A stretch of 64,000 nt of DNA, from positions 259,324 to 323,323 of the forward strand of contig NZ_RBXJ01000003.1 in the NCBI RefSeq assembly GCF_003635115.1, in the 5' to 3' direction. Source of the stretch: Microbacterium sp. AG1240. Lineage in GTDB: Bacteria; Actinomycetota; Actinomycetes; Actinomycetales; Microbacteriaceae. Positions 41,001 through 51,307 of this stretch are shown here, in pieces. A program made the position numbers and the translations under genes. Each line of letters opens with the position of its first letter. Position 1 is the stretch's first letter. Under the pieces are notes generated by a model. The model worked only from the letters and a program-made list of their open reading frames with translations. It was not told the origin of the DNA and searched no databases.

Positions 41001-41614
41001 TCGCCCGTCTCCTCGGAATCGTCGGCCAGCAGCTCGATGCTCTCGCGCCACGACAGTCCCGCGATGCCCAGCACGGCTTTGACCGCGAGCTCGCCGCCGT
41101 CCCCCGCATCGACGTGCAGGTGCGAGACCACGGCCCGGCCGGTGCCCTCGATGAGGTCGGTGAGCGCGTCGGCGGGGATGTCGGTGCGGAGGGACCCGTC
41201 GGCTCGGCCCCGGGCGACGATCTCGGCGATCTTCGCCCGCAGCGGCGCGAGGGCCGCGGCGGTGTGGGCGACATGGGTCTCGTCGAGGGCGATCGCGGCC
41301 GCGGCGCGCACGTGCGACGCCTCGTGCCACAGCGCGGCGGCGAGGAGGGCGAGCGCCCGACGCGGGTCGGGTTCGTCTATGCGGGCGGCGATCGCGTTGA
41401 ACCGGGCGGCGCCGGCGACGATCACCTCGGTGACGAGGGCGTCACGGTCGTCGAAGTGTCCGTAGAGAGCGCGCCGAGAAAGGCCCGCCGATCGCGCGAT
41501 CGCGTCGAGCGAGGCGTGGGGGTCGCGTGCGATCTCGACGGCGGCGGCCGACACGATGCCCGCCCGGTTGGCCTGGGCGTCGCGTCGCGGTCGACGCACG
41601 GCGGAAGAAGTCAT
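40997..41614 (-). CDS. TetR-family repressor
   Basis: A 205-residue regulator. The helix-turn-helix (about 20-65) reads IVSAAAVEIARDPHASLDAIARSAGLSRRALYGHFDDRDALV, then a ligand-binding all-helical domain. It is first in the leftward operon with the ABC-like and YhgE-like genes (4-bp overlap), and a 22-bp perfect palindrome lies 19 bp upstream of its start. It probably represses its own operon until an unknown ligand binds. ATG 41614. Confidence 0.9.
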   Translation of the reverse strand: MTSSAVRRPRRDAQANRAGIVSAAAVEIARDPHASLDAIARSAGLSRRALYGHFDDRDALVTEVIVAGAARFNAIAARIDEPDPRRALALLAAALWHEASHVRAAAAIALDETHVAHTAAALAPLRAKIAEIVARGRADGSLRTDIPADALTDLIEGTGRAVVSHLHVDAGDGGELAVKAVLGIAGLSWRESIELLADDSEETGE

Positions 41615-41632
41615 GCCACTAGTGTGGCACGA

Positions 41633-41654
41633 AACTGCACACGGGTGTGCAGTT
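41633..41654. promoter_or_regulatory. TetR operator, 22-bp perfect palindrome
   Basis: Arms AACTGCACAC and GTGTGCAGTT around GG. A second smaller pair, TGCCAC/GTGGCA, lies at 41613-41628 over the tetR start. Placement between argG's end and the tetR start fits autoregulation of the TetR operon. Confidence 0.65.
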
Positions 41655-41671
41655 TAATTCTCGCCGTCGGG

Positions 41672-43210
<1,539 letters not shown>

Positions 43211-44203
43211 TCAGTTCGCAAAACCTGTCGCGGTCGCCGTGTTGCGCGCGGCGAGCGTGGCGAAGGCGTCGGCCAGCTCGGGCGGGCCCTCCACCTCGAC
43301 GTCCGTGTCGAAGCGGTTCAGCGAGGCCGCGAGCGCGACCCACGACCACGCTCCCAGCTCGACGCGGCAGCGCTGGCCCTCGAGCTCCTCGACCACGCCG
43401 TCGCCGACGTAGGGCAGGACGTCGCGGGCGGGGAGGGGCAGCACGACCGTGCCCGTGCACGGCCACCGGTCCGCTCCGGTCGACCCTCGGAAGCGGGCCG
43501 ACACGAACGCGGCCACGTCGCCTCCCGGCACCTCGCGGGGCGTGAAGCGCGGCCCGTTGGGCGTGCGGGGAGAGATGCGGTCGGCGCGGAAGAGTCGCCA
43601 GTCGTCGGCCGACGGGTCCCACGCCACGAGGTACCACCGGCGGTTCGCGCTCACGAGGTGATGGGGCTCCGCGCGCCGCGCCGGCCGCGAGGAGCCGTCG
43701 TCGCCGGGCGGATCGCCGGCGTAATCGAAGCGCAACGTCTCGCGCGCGCGGATCGTGCTCGAGAGCGACACGAGCACGTCCGGCGCGACCGGGTCGACCA
43801 CGCCCTCGCCCGGCGCTTCGGCGATCGCGGTGAACTCCAGCGCCCCGAGCCGATGGCGCAGACGCGACGGCATGACCTGCCTCACCGTGGTGAGCGCGCG
43901 CACTGCCGCCTCCTCGATGCCGGCGCCGGTGGCCGCGGCGGCCTGCAGCGCGACGGCGAGGGCGATCGCCTGGTCGTCGTCGAAGAGCAGCGGGGGCAGC
44001 TCGCTGCCGGCATCGAGGCGGTATCCGCCGTCGGGCCCCATCGCCGCGCGGATCGTGTACCCCATCTCGCGAAGTCGATCGACGTCGCGCCGCACCGTGC
44101 GGTCGCTGACCTCGAGCCGGTCGGCGAGTAGCGCGCCGGGCCAGTCGCGCCGTGTCTGCAGCAGTGACAGCAGAGCGAGCAGGCGGGCGGCGGGCGTGGT
44201 CAC
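43211..44203 (-). CDS. WYL-domain transcriptional regulator (YafY type)
   Basis: A 330-residue protein. Residues 1-60 form a DeoR-like winged helix (LADRLEVSDRTVRRDVDRLREMGY), and about 145-225 a WYL domain with the typical HHLVSANRRWYLVAWD. The rest is a WCX-like C-terminal domain. Such regulators sense nucleic acid or small ligands and often control nearby genes. The start is GTG 44203. Divergent from a small VOC protein 97 bp away, the likely target. Confidence 0.9.
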   Translation of the reverse strand: MTTPAARLLALLSLLQTRRDWPGALLADRLEVSDRTVRRDVDRLREMGYTIRAAMGPDGGYRLDAGSELPPLLFDDDQAIALAVALQAAAATGAGIEEAAVRALTTVRQVMPSRLRHRLGALEFTAIAEAPGEGVVDPVAPDVLVSLSSTIRARETLRFDYAGDPPGDDGSSRPARRAEPHHLVSANRRWYLVAWDPSADDWRLFRADRISPRTPNGPRFTPREVPGGDVAAFVSARFRGSTGADRWPCTGTVVLPLPARDVLPYVGDGVVEELEGQRCRVELGAWSWVALAASLNRFDTDVEVEGPPELADAFATLAARNTATATGFAN

Positions 44204-44300
44204 ATCCCGAGACTAGATCGAGTGCCGGACCGAATCTGTCCTAGACGGTCGAGAGGGTGGTGGCGCCGGCACATCCCGGCGACACACAGAGGAGCAGAGC

Positions 44301-44765
44301 ATGACCATCACGACCACCACCCATCTCAACTTCCACGGCGACGCACGCCAGGCGCTCGAGTTCTACCGGTCGGTCTTCGGCGGCGAGGTGACCATCGCGA
44401 CCTACCGCGACTTCGGCATGCCCGCCGAGGCTCCCGGGGCCGACGGCGTCGTGTTCGGCGAGGTCGTCGCGCCCGAGGGTTTCCGCGTCATGGCCTACGA
44501 CGTCCCGGGGCAGACGGGGGGCACCCGACGCACCGCGTCGACCCGGCGCGAGAACGGCGTCACGCTCACCGATCAGCCGTTCTTCCTGTCGGTGCGCTAC
44601 GACTCGCTCGACGACGCTCAGGCTTCGTGGCGCCGACTGGCCGTCGGGGCGAGCATCGTCGAGCCCCTCGCGGCGTCGGCCTGGTCGCCGGGCTTCGGCA
44701 TGCTGACCGACGTCTTCGGCGTGACCTGGATCGTCGACGTGGCCGCCGCGAACCCTGCGACCTGA
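44301..44765 (+). CDS. PhnB-like VOC-family protein
   Basis: A 154-residue single VOC domain of the PhnB/3-demethylubiquinone-methyltransferase-like type. The family start HLNFHGDARQALEFYRSVFGGEV and the terminal FGMLTDVFGVTWIVDV are clear. GGAGCAGAGC precedes ATG 44301. Enzyme activity is unknown; such proteins are common small dimeric folds associated with a WYL regulator. Followed by a strong hairpin. Confidence 0.85.
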   Translation: MTITTTTHLNFHGDARQALEFYRSVFGGEVTIATYRDFGMPAEAPGADGVVFGEVVAPEGFRVMAYDVPGQTGGTRRTASTRRENGVTLTDQPFFLSVRYDSLDDAQASWRRLAVGASIVEPLAASAWSPGFGMLTDVFGVTWIVDVAAANPAT

Positions 44766-44772
44766 GGGGCGG

Positions 44773-44818
44773 ACGGATGCTGCGGCACGCGCCCGTGCGG
44801 CGGTGACGCAGCATCCGT
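44773..44818. terminator. Hairpin terminator after VOC gene
   Basis: ACGGATGCTGCG pairs perfectly with CGCAGCATCCGT, 12 bp, around a 22-base GC-rich loop, 8 bp after the VOC stop. Its arms contain the GGATGCTGC/GCAGCATCC word that is frequent throughout this window. Confidence 0.65.
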
Positions 44819-44832
44819 TCCGGCGTCGGGAA

Positions 44833-44844
44833 GGGAGCGCTCCC
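44833..44844. promoter_or_regulatory. LacI-type operator GGGAGCGCTCCC
   Basis: A perfect 12-bp palindrome in the 340-bp region before the sugar ABC operon. It equals the core of TGGGAGCGCTCCCA, the known operator of cellobiose/sugar LacI-family repressors such as CebR in Streptomyces. It is about 265 bp before the first gene, so it may act on the promoter in this gap. The remaining stretch, 44845-45108, has AT-rich patches (e.g. GCAGAAAAAACGTGACG) but no other gene. Confidence 0.55.
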
Positions 44845-45108
44845 GGCCGCCGCGAGCCCCGCCGCGGCCGATACCAAGTTGTGACCAGAACGGATGCAGA
44901 AAAAACGTGACGAGCCCTCCACGGCGGAGGTATGTTGACCCACGCAACGTATGTCCTGCAATCAGGATCGGCGGAGCGTCACAAGCAGCAACCCGGAAGT
45001 CAGCGTCATCTGCGGAACCAGACACCGCCGTCTCCCATTCACCTCGACGACACGAGAGGGATGAGCGATGCGGGTCGACGCCGACTCCTATTCCTCGGAA
45101 GGATTTTC

Positions 45109-46230
45109 ATGTTCAAAGGCAGAACACTCATCACCCTGGCCGTCACGGGCGGCCTCCTCGCCTCCCTCGCGGCATGCGCGCCGGCCGGAACCTCGGGAGG
45201 CACGGGTGGTGAGGCCGGCGGGACGGACTGCAACGTAGGCATCGCGATGCCCACCCGCAGCCTGGAGCGCTGGATCAACGACGGTGAGGGGTTGAAGTCG
45301 AAGCTCGAGGGCGACGGCTGCACCGTCGACCTCCAGTACGCCGACAACAAGACCGATCAGCAGATCAGCCAGATCCAGAACCAGGTCGCCGGCGGCGCGA
45401 AGGTTCTCGTCGTGGCCGCGATCGACGGCGAGACGCTCGGACCGGTGCTCGAGGACGCCGCGGGACAGGGCGTGACGGTCATCGCTTACGACCGTCTGAT
45501 CAACGGCACCGAGGCTGTCGACTACTACGCGACGTTCGACAACTACAAGGTCGGCACCCTCCAGGGCAAGTTCATCGAGGAGCAGCTCGGCCTCGCCGAC
45601 GGCGCCGGCCCCTTCAACCTCGAGCCCTTCGCCGGCAGCCCCGACGACAACAACGCGGGCTTCTTCTTCCAGGGCGCGTGGGACGTGCTCCAGCCCTACG
45701 TCGAGAGCGGCCAGCTCGTCATCCCGTCGGGCAAGCTCTCGGCGACCAACGACGACTGGAAGTCGATCGGCATCCTCGGCTGGGGCTCCGACGACGCCCA
45801 GGCCGAGATGGACAACCGCCTGCAGTCGTTCTACACCGGCGGCCAGAAGGTTCAGGTCGTGCTCTCGCCCAACGACAGCCTCGCCCTCGGTATCGAGCAG
45901 TCGCTGCTGTCGGCCGGGTACGCGCCCGGTGCGGACTGGCCGATCATCACGGGCCAGGACGCGGACAAGGCGAACGTGCAGGCGATCCTCAACGACCAGC
46001 AGTCGATGACGGTCTGGAAGGACACCCGCGAGCTCGGCGACCAGGTGCAGGCCATGGTGCAGTCGATCGTCGCCGGCGAGACGCCGGAGACCAACGACGA
46101 CACGACCTACGACAACGGCGTGAAGGTGGTTCCGGCCTACCTGCTCGACCCGCAGGTCGTCGTGAAGGACGACGTGGAGTCGGTCCTGATCGACTCGGGC
46201 TTCCTCAAGGCGTCCGACGTCGGACTCTGA
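45109..46230 (+). CDS. chvE: Sugar-binding lipoprotein, ChvE type
   Basis: A 373-residue secreted substrate-binding protein. The signal peptide ends with lipobox LAAC (Cys23). Mature sequence matches ChvE strongly: VGIAMPTRSLERWINDG, DLQYADN, VIAYDRLINGTEAVDYYATFDNYKVG. ChvE-type proteins bind several aldoses such as glucose, galactose, arabinose and xylose. ATG 45109 has GGAAGGA upstream; a longer frame has no signal peptide start. First of three genes with the ATPase and permease. A LacI-type operator lies upstream. Confidence 0.92.
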   Translation: MFKGRTLITLAVTGGLLASLAACAPAGTSGGTGGEAGGTDCNVGIAMPTRSLERWINDGEGLKSKLEGDGCTVDLQYADNKTDQQISQIQNQVAGGAKVLVVAAIDGETLGPVLEDAAGQGVTVIAYDRLINGTEAVDYYATFDNYKVGTLQGKFIEEQLGLADGAGPFNLEPFAGSPDDNNAGFFFQGAWDVLQPYVESGQLVIPSGKLSATNDDWKSIGILGWGSDDAQAEMDNRLQSFYTGGQKVQVVLSPNDSLALGIEQSLLSAGYAPGADWPIITGQDADKANVQAILNDQQSMTVWKDTRELGDQVQAMVQSIVAGETPETNDDTTYDNGVKVVPAYLLDPQVVVKDDVESVLIDSGFLKASDVGL

Positions 46231-46300
46231 TCACCACACCCCGATCGGCGTCGGCCATCCGGCCGGCGCCGTTCGGGGTCCCGTCGAGTAAAGGCACAGA

Positions 46301-47845
46301 ATGAACAACGCCATTCTTACGATGCAGGGCATCGTGAAGGACTTCAGCGGCGTCAAGGCACTCAACGGCGTCGACCTCGAGGTCAAGCGAGGCGAAGTGC
46401 ACGCCGTGTGCGGAGAGAACGGCGCGGGGAAGTCGACCCTGATGAAGGTGCTCAGCGGGGTGTACCCGCACGGGTCGTTCGACGGCACGATCACCTTCGA
46501 AGGCAAAGAGGTGGCGTACCGGTCGATCAACGACAGCGAGCGCGACGGCATCGTCATCATCCACCAGGAGCTCGCCCTCAGCCCCTACCTGTCGATCGCC
46601 GAGAACATCTTCCTCGGCAACGAGAACGCGCGCGGCGGCGTGATCGACTGGAACCAGACCAACGCCGAGGCCGCGAAGCTCATCGCCCGCGTGGGGCTGC
46701 AGGAGAGCCCGGCGACGAAGGTGCTCGAGCTCGGTGTGGGCAAGCAGCAGCTCGTCGAGATCGCGAAGGCCCTGTCGAAGCGGGTGAAGCTCCTCATCCT
46801 CGACGAACCGACCGCGGCGCTGAACGACGACGACTCGGCCCACCTGCTCGATCTCATCAAGCACCTGCGCGGCCAGGGCATCACCTCGATCATCATCTCG
46901 CACAAGCTCAAGGAGATCCGTGCGATCGCCGACACCGTCACGGTCATCCGCGACGGCTCGACCATCGAGGCGTTCCCCGTCGAAGACTCCGACGCCATCG
47001 AGACGCGCATCATCCGCGACATGGTCGGCCGATCGCTCGACAGCCAGTTCCCCCACCGCGACCCGCAGATCGGCGAGGAGAAGTTCCGGGTGGAGCACTG
47101 GAACGCCTACCACCCGGTCGACCCCACCCGGAAGGTCGTCGACGACGTGTCGTTCTCGGTCCGTGCCGGAGAGATCGTCGGATTCGCCGGTCTCATGGGC
47201 GCGGGGCGCACCGAGCTCGCGATGAGCATCTTCGGTCGCTCCTACGGCACCGACATCTCCGGGAAGGTGTTCAAAGACGGTGTCGAGATCTCGACCAGAA
47301 CCGTCGACGAGGCCATCCGCCACGGCATCGCCTACGCGACCGAAGACCGCAAGCGTTACGGGCTCAACCTCATCGGCAGCATCACGGTCAACGTGTCGGC
47401 GGCGGCCCTGGGCAAGCTCGCCCGGCTCGGCATCATCGATCGCAACCGCGAGTACGCCGTGGCCGAGGACTACCGCAAGCAGATGAACATCAAGACGCCG
47501 TCGGTGTCGACCCTCACCGGCTTCCTCTCCGGAGGCAACCAGCAGAAGGTCGTGCTCAGCAAGTGGATCTACTCGGGTCCCGACGTGCTGATCCTCGACG
47601 AGCCCACTCGCGGCATCGACGTGGGGGCGAAATTCGAGATCTACGGGATCATCAACGAGCTCGCCGCCCAGGGCAAGGCCGTCATCGTGATCTCGTCGGA
47701 GCTGCCCGAACTGATCGGGCTCGCCGACCGCATCTACACGATCGCCGAGGGCCGCCTGACCGGCGAGATCCCCCGTGCCGACGCAACGCAAGAAGAACTG
47801 ATGCGGCACATGACCGCAGGCAGACCCGAAGGAGTAAAGCAGTGA
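46301..47845 (+). CDS. mmsA: Sugar ABC transporter ATP-binding protein (two ABC domains)
   Basis: A 514-residue duplicated ABC ATPase of the CUT2 class. The first domain has Walker [10 protein letters not shown] at about 39-47 and Walker [13 protein letters not shown]. The second carries a degenerate Walker [10 protein letters not shown], as is usual for the class, LSGGNQQKV and Walker [13 protein letters not shown]. Closely resembles the MmsA/GguA partner of ChvE. It powers sugar import with the following permease; junction GTGA overlap. Confidence 0.93.
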   Translation: MNNAILTMQGIVKDFSGVKALNGVDLEVKRGEVHAVCGENGAGKSTLMKVLSGVYPHGSFDGTITFEGKEVAYRSINDSERDGIVIIHQELALSPYLSIAENIFLGNENARGGVIDWNQTNAEAAKLIARVGLQESPATKVLELGVGKQQLVEIAKALSKRVKLLILDEPTAALNDDDSAHLLDLIKHLRGQGITSIIISHKLKEIRAIADTVTVIRDGSTIEAFPVEDSDAIETRIIRDMVGRSLDSQFPHRDPQIGEEKFRVEHWNAYHPVDPTRKVVDDVSFSVRAGEIVGFAGLMGAGRTELAMSIFGRSYGTDISGKVFKDGVEISTRTVDEAIRHGIAYATEDRKRYGLNLIGSITVNVSAAALGKLARLGIIDRNREYAVAEDYRKQMNIKTPSVSTLTGFLSGGNQQKVVLSKWIYSGPDVLILDEPTRGIDVGAKFEIYGIINELAAQGKAVIVISSELPELIGLADRIYTIAEGRLTGEIPRADATQEELMRHMTAGRPEGVKQ

Positions 47846-49047
47846 CCGTCACCGCGCCCGAGCAAGCCACCCCGACCGGTCCGATCGGGCCCGGCAAGCC
47901 GCGTCGTCGGCTGCGCATCGATATGCGGCAGTACGGGATCCTCGCCGCGCTCGCGATCATCATCCTCCTGTTCCAGGTGCTCACCGGAGGACGACTGCTC
48001 TACCCCGGCAACGTCAGCAACCTCATCCAGCAGAACGCGTACGTGCTGATCCTCGCCATCGGCATGGTGATCGTCATCATCGCGGGTCACATCGACCTCT
48101 CCGTCGGCTCGATCGTCGCCGTCGTCGGGGCGGTCGCGGCACTCTCGATGCAATCGTGGGGATTGCCCTGGTGGGCAGCGGTCGTCGTCGCCCTGATCAC
48201 CGGTGCGTTGATCGGAGCGTGGCAGGGGTTCTGGGTCGCTTTCGTCGGCATACCCGCGTTCATCGTGACCCTGGCGGGCATGCTCGTCTTCCGCGGTCTC
48301 GCGCTCGTACTGCTCACCGGCGGCACGATCAGCGGTCTGCCGGCGGAGTTCAACGCCATCGGCTCGGGCACCCTGCCGACCACGGGAACCCCTGACCTCA
48401 TCACGTTCGCGATCGCGGCGCTCGCGGCCGTCGCCCTGGTGGTCCAGCAGGTGCGCACCCGGGCGACGCTGCGTCGTCTCGGACTGCCCCGCGAACGCGC
48501 CGTGTCGGCCTGGATCAAGGTGGGCATCGCCGTGGCGGCGATCATGTACGTCGCCTACCTGCTGGCCTACAACCGGGGCACGCCGATCATCCTCATCATC
48601 CTCGCGGCGCTCATCCTCATCTATTCGTTCGTGCTCAGCCGCACGGTGTTCGGCCGTCACGTGTACGCGATGGGCGGCAACCTCTTCGCCGCCCAGATGT
48701 CGGGCGTCAAGACGAAGTGGGTCACCTTCTTCATCTTCGTCAACATGGGGTTCCTCGCCGGACTCGCCGGCGTGGTCAGCACCGCGCGCGCCGGCAGCGC
48801 GGTCGCCTCGGCCGGCACCAGCTTCGAGCTCGACGCCATCGCCGCCGTCTTCATCGGTGGTGCCGCGGTGCAGGGCGGCGTCGGCACGGTCGTGGGCGCG
48901 GTCATCGGTGGTCTGGTCATGGGCGTGCTCAACCAGGGCCTGTCGATCCTGTCGGTGGATGCCGCGTGGCAGCAGGTCATCAAGGGACTCGTGCTGCTGC
49001 TCGCCGTCGCATTCGACGTGCTGAGCAAGCGACGCTCGGGACGCTGA
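47842..49047 (+). CDS. mmsB: Sugar ABC transporter permease
   Basis: A 401-residue CUT2 permease starting at GTG 47842, overlapping the ATPase stop by 4 bp (GGAGTAAAGC upstream). About ten helices after a ~30-residue cytoplasmic leader. The family motif [20 protein letters not shown] is at about 74-93 and the EAA-like [23 protein letters not shown] is near 330-355. Longer than the ~330 residues of RbsC, as typical for MmsB/GguB. Terminated by a strong hairpin. Confidence 0.92.
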   Translation: MTVTAPEQATPTGPIGPGKPRRRLRIDMRQYGILAALAIIILLFQVLTGGRLLYPGNVSNLIQQNAYVLILAIGMVIVIIAGHIDLSVGSIVAVVGAVAALSMQSWGLPWWAAVVVALITGALIGAWQGFWVAFVGIPAFIVTLAGMLVFRGLALVLLTGGTISGLPAEFNAIGSGTLPTTGTPDLITFAIAALAAVALVVQQVRTRATLRRLGLPRERAVSAWIKVGIAVAAIMYVAYLLAYNRGTPIILIILAALILIYSFVLSRTVFGRHVYAMGGNLFAAQMSGVKTKWVTFFIFVNMGFLAGLAGVVSTARAGSAVASAGTSFELDAIAAVFIGGAAVQGGVGTVVGAVIGGLVMGVLNQGLSILSVDAAWQQVIKGLVLLLAVAFDVLSKRRSGR

Positions 49048-49061
49048 TCGCGCAGGAACGA

Positions 49062-49093
49062 CGAAGGGGACGGCCGAGAGGCCGTCCCCTTCG
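49062..49093. terminator. Bidirectional terminator hairpin
   Basis: CGAAGGGGACGGCC pairs perfectly with GGCCGTCCCCTTCG (14 bp) around GAGA. On the minus strand A/T residues precede it, so it may also serve the convergent cyclophilin gene. Confidence 0.8.
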
Positions 49094-49113
49094 GCGTTCC
49101 CGCCCGTGGCGGA

Positions 49114-49761
49114 TCAGTCGACGGTCACGCCCGTGATCACGACGGGCGTGACGGGGGCGCCGTCGCCGGAGCCGCCCTCCGAACCGGCGGCGGCGACCTC
49201 ACGCACGACAGCGAGCCCCGCAGCATCCATCTGTCCGAACACCGTGTACGACGGGGGGAGCCGGGAGTCCTCGTACACGAGGAAGAACTGCGAACCGTTG
49301 GTGTCGGGGCCGGCATTGGCCATCGCGACGGTGCCGGCGGGGTAGGTCTCGCTGCCGTCGAGTTCGTCGCCGAAGCTGTAGCCGGGGCCGCCCATGCCGG
49401 TGGCCGAGGGGTCGCCGCACTGCAGCACGTAGATGCCCGAGGTGGTCAGGCGGTGGCACTGGCTGTCGTCGAAGTAACCCTGCTGGGCGAGCGAGACGAA
49501 GCTGTTGACGGTGCACGGCGTGCGCTCGGCGTCGAACGTCATCGGGATAGCGCCGACCGAGGTCTCGAGGGTCACGTTCTGCGCGGCGACGGGTTCGGCC
49601 GGGGGAGCGGTGACGTCGGCTGCCGCGGCCTGGCCGCCCGTGACGTAGGAGCACGCGCCGTCGGCGGTCGGCTCCGCGGCAGGTGTCGCGGGGCTCGAGC
49701 ACCCCGCCAGGACCAGCAGCGAGAGGGCGGCGAGAGAGACGGTGGCGAAGCGGGTGCGCAT
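49114..49761 (-). CDS. Peptidyl-prolyl cis-trans isomerase, cyclophilin lipoprotein
   Basis: A 215-residue exported cyclophilin. Lipobox LAGC gives lipid attachment at Cys21, then a ~40-residue linker and the cyclophilin domain (about 60-210). Recognised elements are TVNSFVSLAQQGYFDDSQCHRL, where the catalytic region has C-H-R in place of the usual F-H-R; GDPSATGMGGPGYSFGDE; and MANAGPDTNGSQFFLVY. Several actinobacterial paralogues share the extra cysteines. It catalyses proline isomerisation in cell-surface protein folding. Convergent with the sugar ABC operon. Confidence 0.9.
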   Translation of the reverse strand: MRTRFATVSLAALSLLVLAGCSSPATPAAEPTADGACSYVTGGQAAAADVTAPPAEPVAAQNVTLETSVGAIPMTFDAERTPCTVNSFVSLAQQGYFDDSQCHRLTTSGIYVLQCGDPSATGMGGPGYSFGDELDGSETYPAGTVAMANAGPDTNGSQFFLVYEDSRLPPSYTVFGQMDAAGLAVVREVAAAGSEGGSGDGAPVTPVVITGVTVD

Positions 49762-49779
49762 GCTCCCAGATTAGAGCGG

Positions 49780-49915
49780 CCGCCCCCTCGTCCGCCGCCG
49801 CGTCGCCGTGCCGCCGCCCAGGCGCCGCGCCGCCGCGTCGCCGTGCCGTACCGTGCCGCCGCCGTCGCCCAGTCGCCGTGCCGCCGCCGTCGTGACGTGC
49901 CGTGGTGTGGCTGGC
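49780..49915. repeat. Low-complexity CCG/CGT-rich stretch
   Basis: Short irregular repeats such as GTCGCCGTGCCGCCGCC and GCCGTGCCG. It is located just upstream of the cyclophilin gene. No gene seen; probably slippage-derived. Confidence 0.5.
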
Positions 49916-49928
49916 GTGGCCAACCTTT

Positions 49929-50023
49929 GCCCGTACTCAGGCTGAGGTGGGGCGCATCGTGCGGCTGCCCCCGGAATCGCGCGCCTCTGCGGGGGTGCTC
50001 GAGCAACCATCCTGAGTACGGGC
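49929..50023. repeat. Inverted-terminal repeat element, copy 1
   Basis: A 95-bp unit bounded by GCCCGTACTCAGG and its perfect reverse complement CCTGAGTACGGGC. The interior, CTGAGGTGGGGCGCAT...CTCTGCGGGGGTGCTC, is itself partly self-complementary. A shared flank, CGGAGAG...CGACCTCCC, follows about 20 bp later. Copies 2 and 3 are at 50175 and 50324. No coding potential. Confidence 0.85.
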
Positions 50024-50174
50024 AGGAGGGCGCCGAGAGCGGAGAGTCGGCGCGACCTCCCCAGGCGACGCGGGGCCCGGGCCGCACCCGTCCCGCCCGT
50101 TCTGCCCGCTTCGCCGTCCCGCCCGTCCGCCCGCCGCACGTCCCGCCGTCCTCGTCCTTCTCGTCCGCGTCCTC

Positions 50175-50268
50175 GCCCGTACTCAGGCTGAGGTGCGGTG
50201 CATCTCGCGGCTCCCCCGGGATTACGCGCCTCCGCGGGAGCACGCGGCCATCCATCCTGAGTACGGGC
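50175..50268. repeat. Inverted-terminal repeat element, copy 2
   Basis: A 94-bp unit with the same 13-bp ends as copy 1 and a diverged interior. The following flank GGGGAGCCGCCGCGACCTCCCGAAGCGACGCGGG parallels that of copy 1. The gap between copies 1 and 2 is 151 bp of C-rich non-coding DNA. Confidence 0.85.
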
Positions 50269-50323
50269 AGGAAGGGCCGAGACCGGGGAGCCGCCGCGAC
50301 CTCCCGAAGCGACGCGGGCCCCC

Positions 50324-50418
50324 GCCCGTATTCAGGCTGAGGTGGCGCGCATCTCGCGGCTGCCCCCGGAAAGGCGCGCCTCTGCGGGGGTGCTCGCTCA
50401 ACCATCCTGAGTACGGGC
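50324..50418. repeat. Inverted-terminal repeat element, copy 3
   Basis: A 95-bp unit with left end GCCCGTATTCAGG (one change) and right end CCTGAGTACGGGC. Its interior is closest to copy 1. A related half-end GAATACGGG occurs near 50465 and the flank motif CGGAGAGCCG...CGACCTCC recurs near 50510. It ends just before the ABC transporter operon. Confidence 0.85.
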
Positions 50419-50551
50419 AGAAGGGGGCTTGTACAGGAGGACGGCCGAGTGCGGGTTGGAGGGGCCGAATACGGGTGGGCGGGGCGAGGGCCGGCAGGCG
50501 GGTCGAGAACGGAGAGCCGTCTCGACCTCCGGGGGCGCGACGTGCCGTCGG

Positions 50552-51307
50552 TCAGCGCGGCAGGCGCGGCACCGCAGCGACGAGCTGACGGGCGTACGCC
50601 GTCGTGGGGGAGGAGAGGATGCTGCGCGTCGCCCCCGCCTCGACGATCCGGCCGTGCTGCAGCACCACGGTGCGCTCGCAGACCGAAGCCACCGCGCTGA
50701 GGTCGTGCGAGACCATCACGAGAGTGAGACCGTTCTCGCGGCGGAGGCGGGCGAGCAGATCGATCACCTGCACCCGGGTCGTGACGTCGAGCGCGCTCAC
50801 CGGCTCGTCGGCGAGCAGCACGCGCGGGCGCGAGACGAGCGCCCGCGCGATCGCGATGCGCTGACGCTGGCCGCCGGAGAACTCGTGCGGGTACCGGGTG
50901 AGGGTGTCGGCGTCGAGGCCGACCGCGGCGATCGCCTCTTCGGCACGGGATGCGGCGTCGGCGCCGCGGGCGAGGCCGAGGGAGCGCAGCGGTTCGCCGA
51001 CGATGCGGTCGATGCGCTGTCGCGGATCGAGCGACGAGTACGGGTCTTGGAACACGGGTTGCACGCTGGCGCGGAACCGACGCATCAGAGCCCGGTCGCG
51101 AAGGTCGAGCGGCCGACCGTCGAACAGCACCGATCCGTCGCGCGGGGCGGCGAGGCCCAGCAGGAGGCGCAGGATCGTCGACTTTCCCGCGCCCGACTCG
51201 CCGACGAGCCCGACCGACTCCCCCTCGGCGATGCCGAGCGAGACGTCGTCGAGCACGCTGCGCGATCCGTAAGAGAAGCCGGCGTCACGAAGTTCCAGCA
51301 CGCTCAT
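50552..51307 (-). CDS. Peptide/nickel-type ABC transporter ATPase 2
   Basis: A 251-residue ABC ATPase. Walker A GESGAGKST at about 36-44, signature FSGGQRQR, Walker B VLLADEPVSALD, and the D/H loop VMVSHDL. Subfamily features match OppF/DppF. It lacks the usual C-terminal peptide-family extension with the iron-sulphur-like region, so it is short. Overlaps the preceding ATPase by 4 bp. Last gene of the operon, followed by the inverted-repeat cluster. Confidence 0.9.
   Translation of the reverse strand: MSVLELRDAGFSYGSRSVLDDVSLGIAEGESVGLVGESGAGKSTILRLLLGLAAPRDGSVLFDGRPLDLRDRALMRRFRASVQPVFQDPYSSLDPRQRIDRIVGEPLRSLGLARGADAASRAEEAIAAVGLDADTLTRYPHEFSGGQRQRIAIARALVSRPRVLLADEPVSALDVTTRVQVIDLLARLRRENGLTLVMVSHDLSAVASVCERTVVLQHGRIVEAGATRSILSSPTTAYARQLVAAVPRLPR

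Noticed and set aside
49929..50418. Repeats considered as a CRISPR array
   Set aside because: Units of about 95 bp are themselves inverted repeats, with unequal spacing and only three copies; no cas genes.
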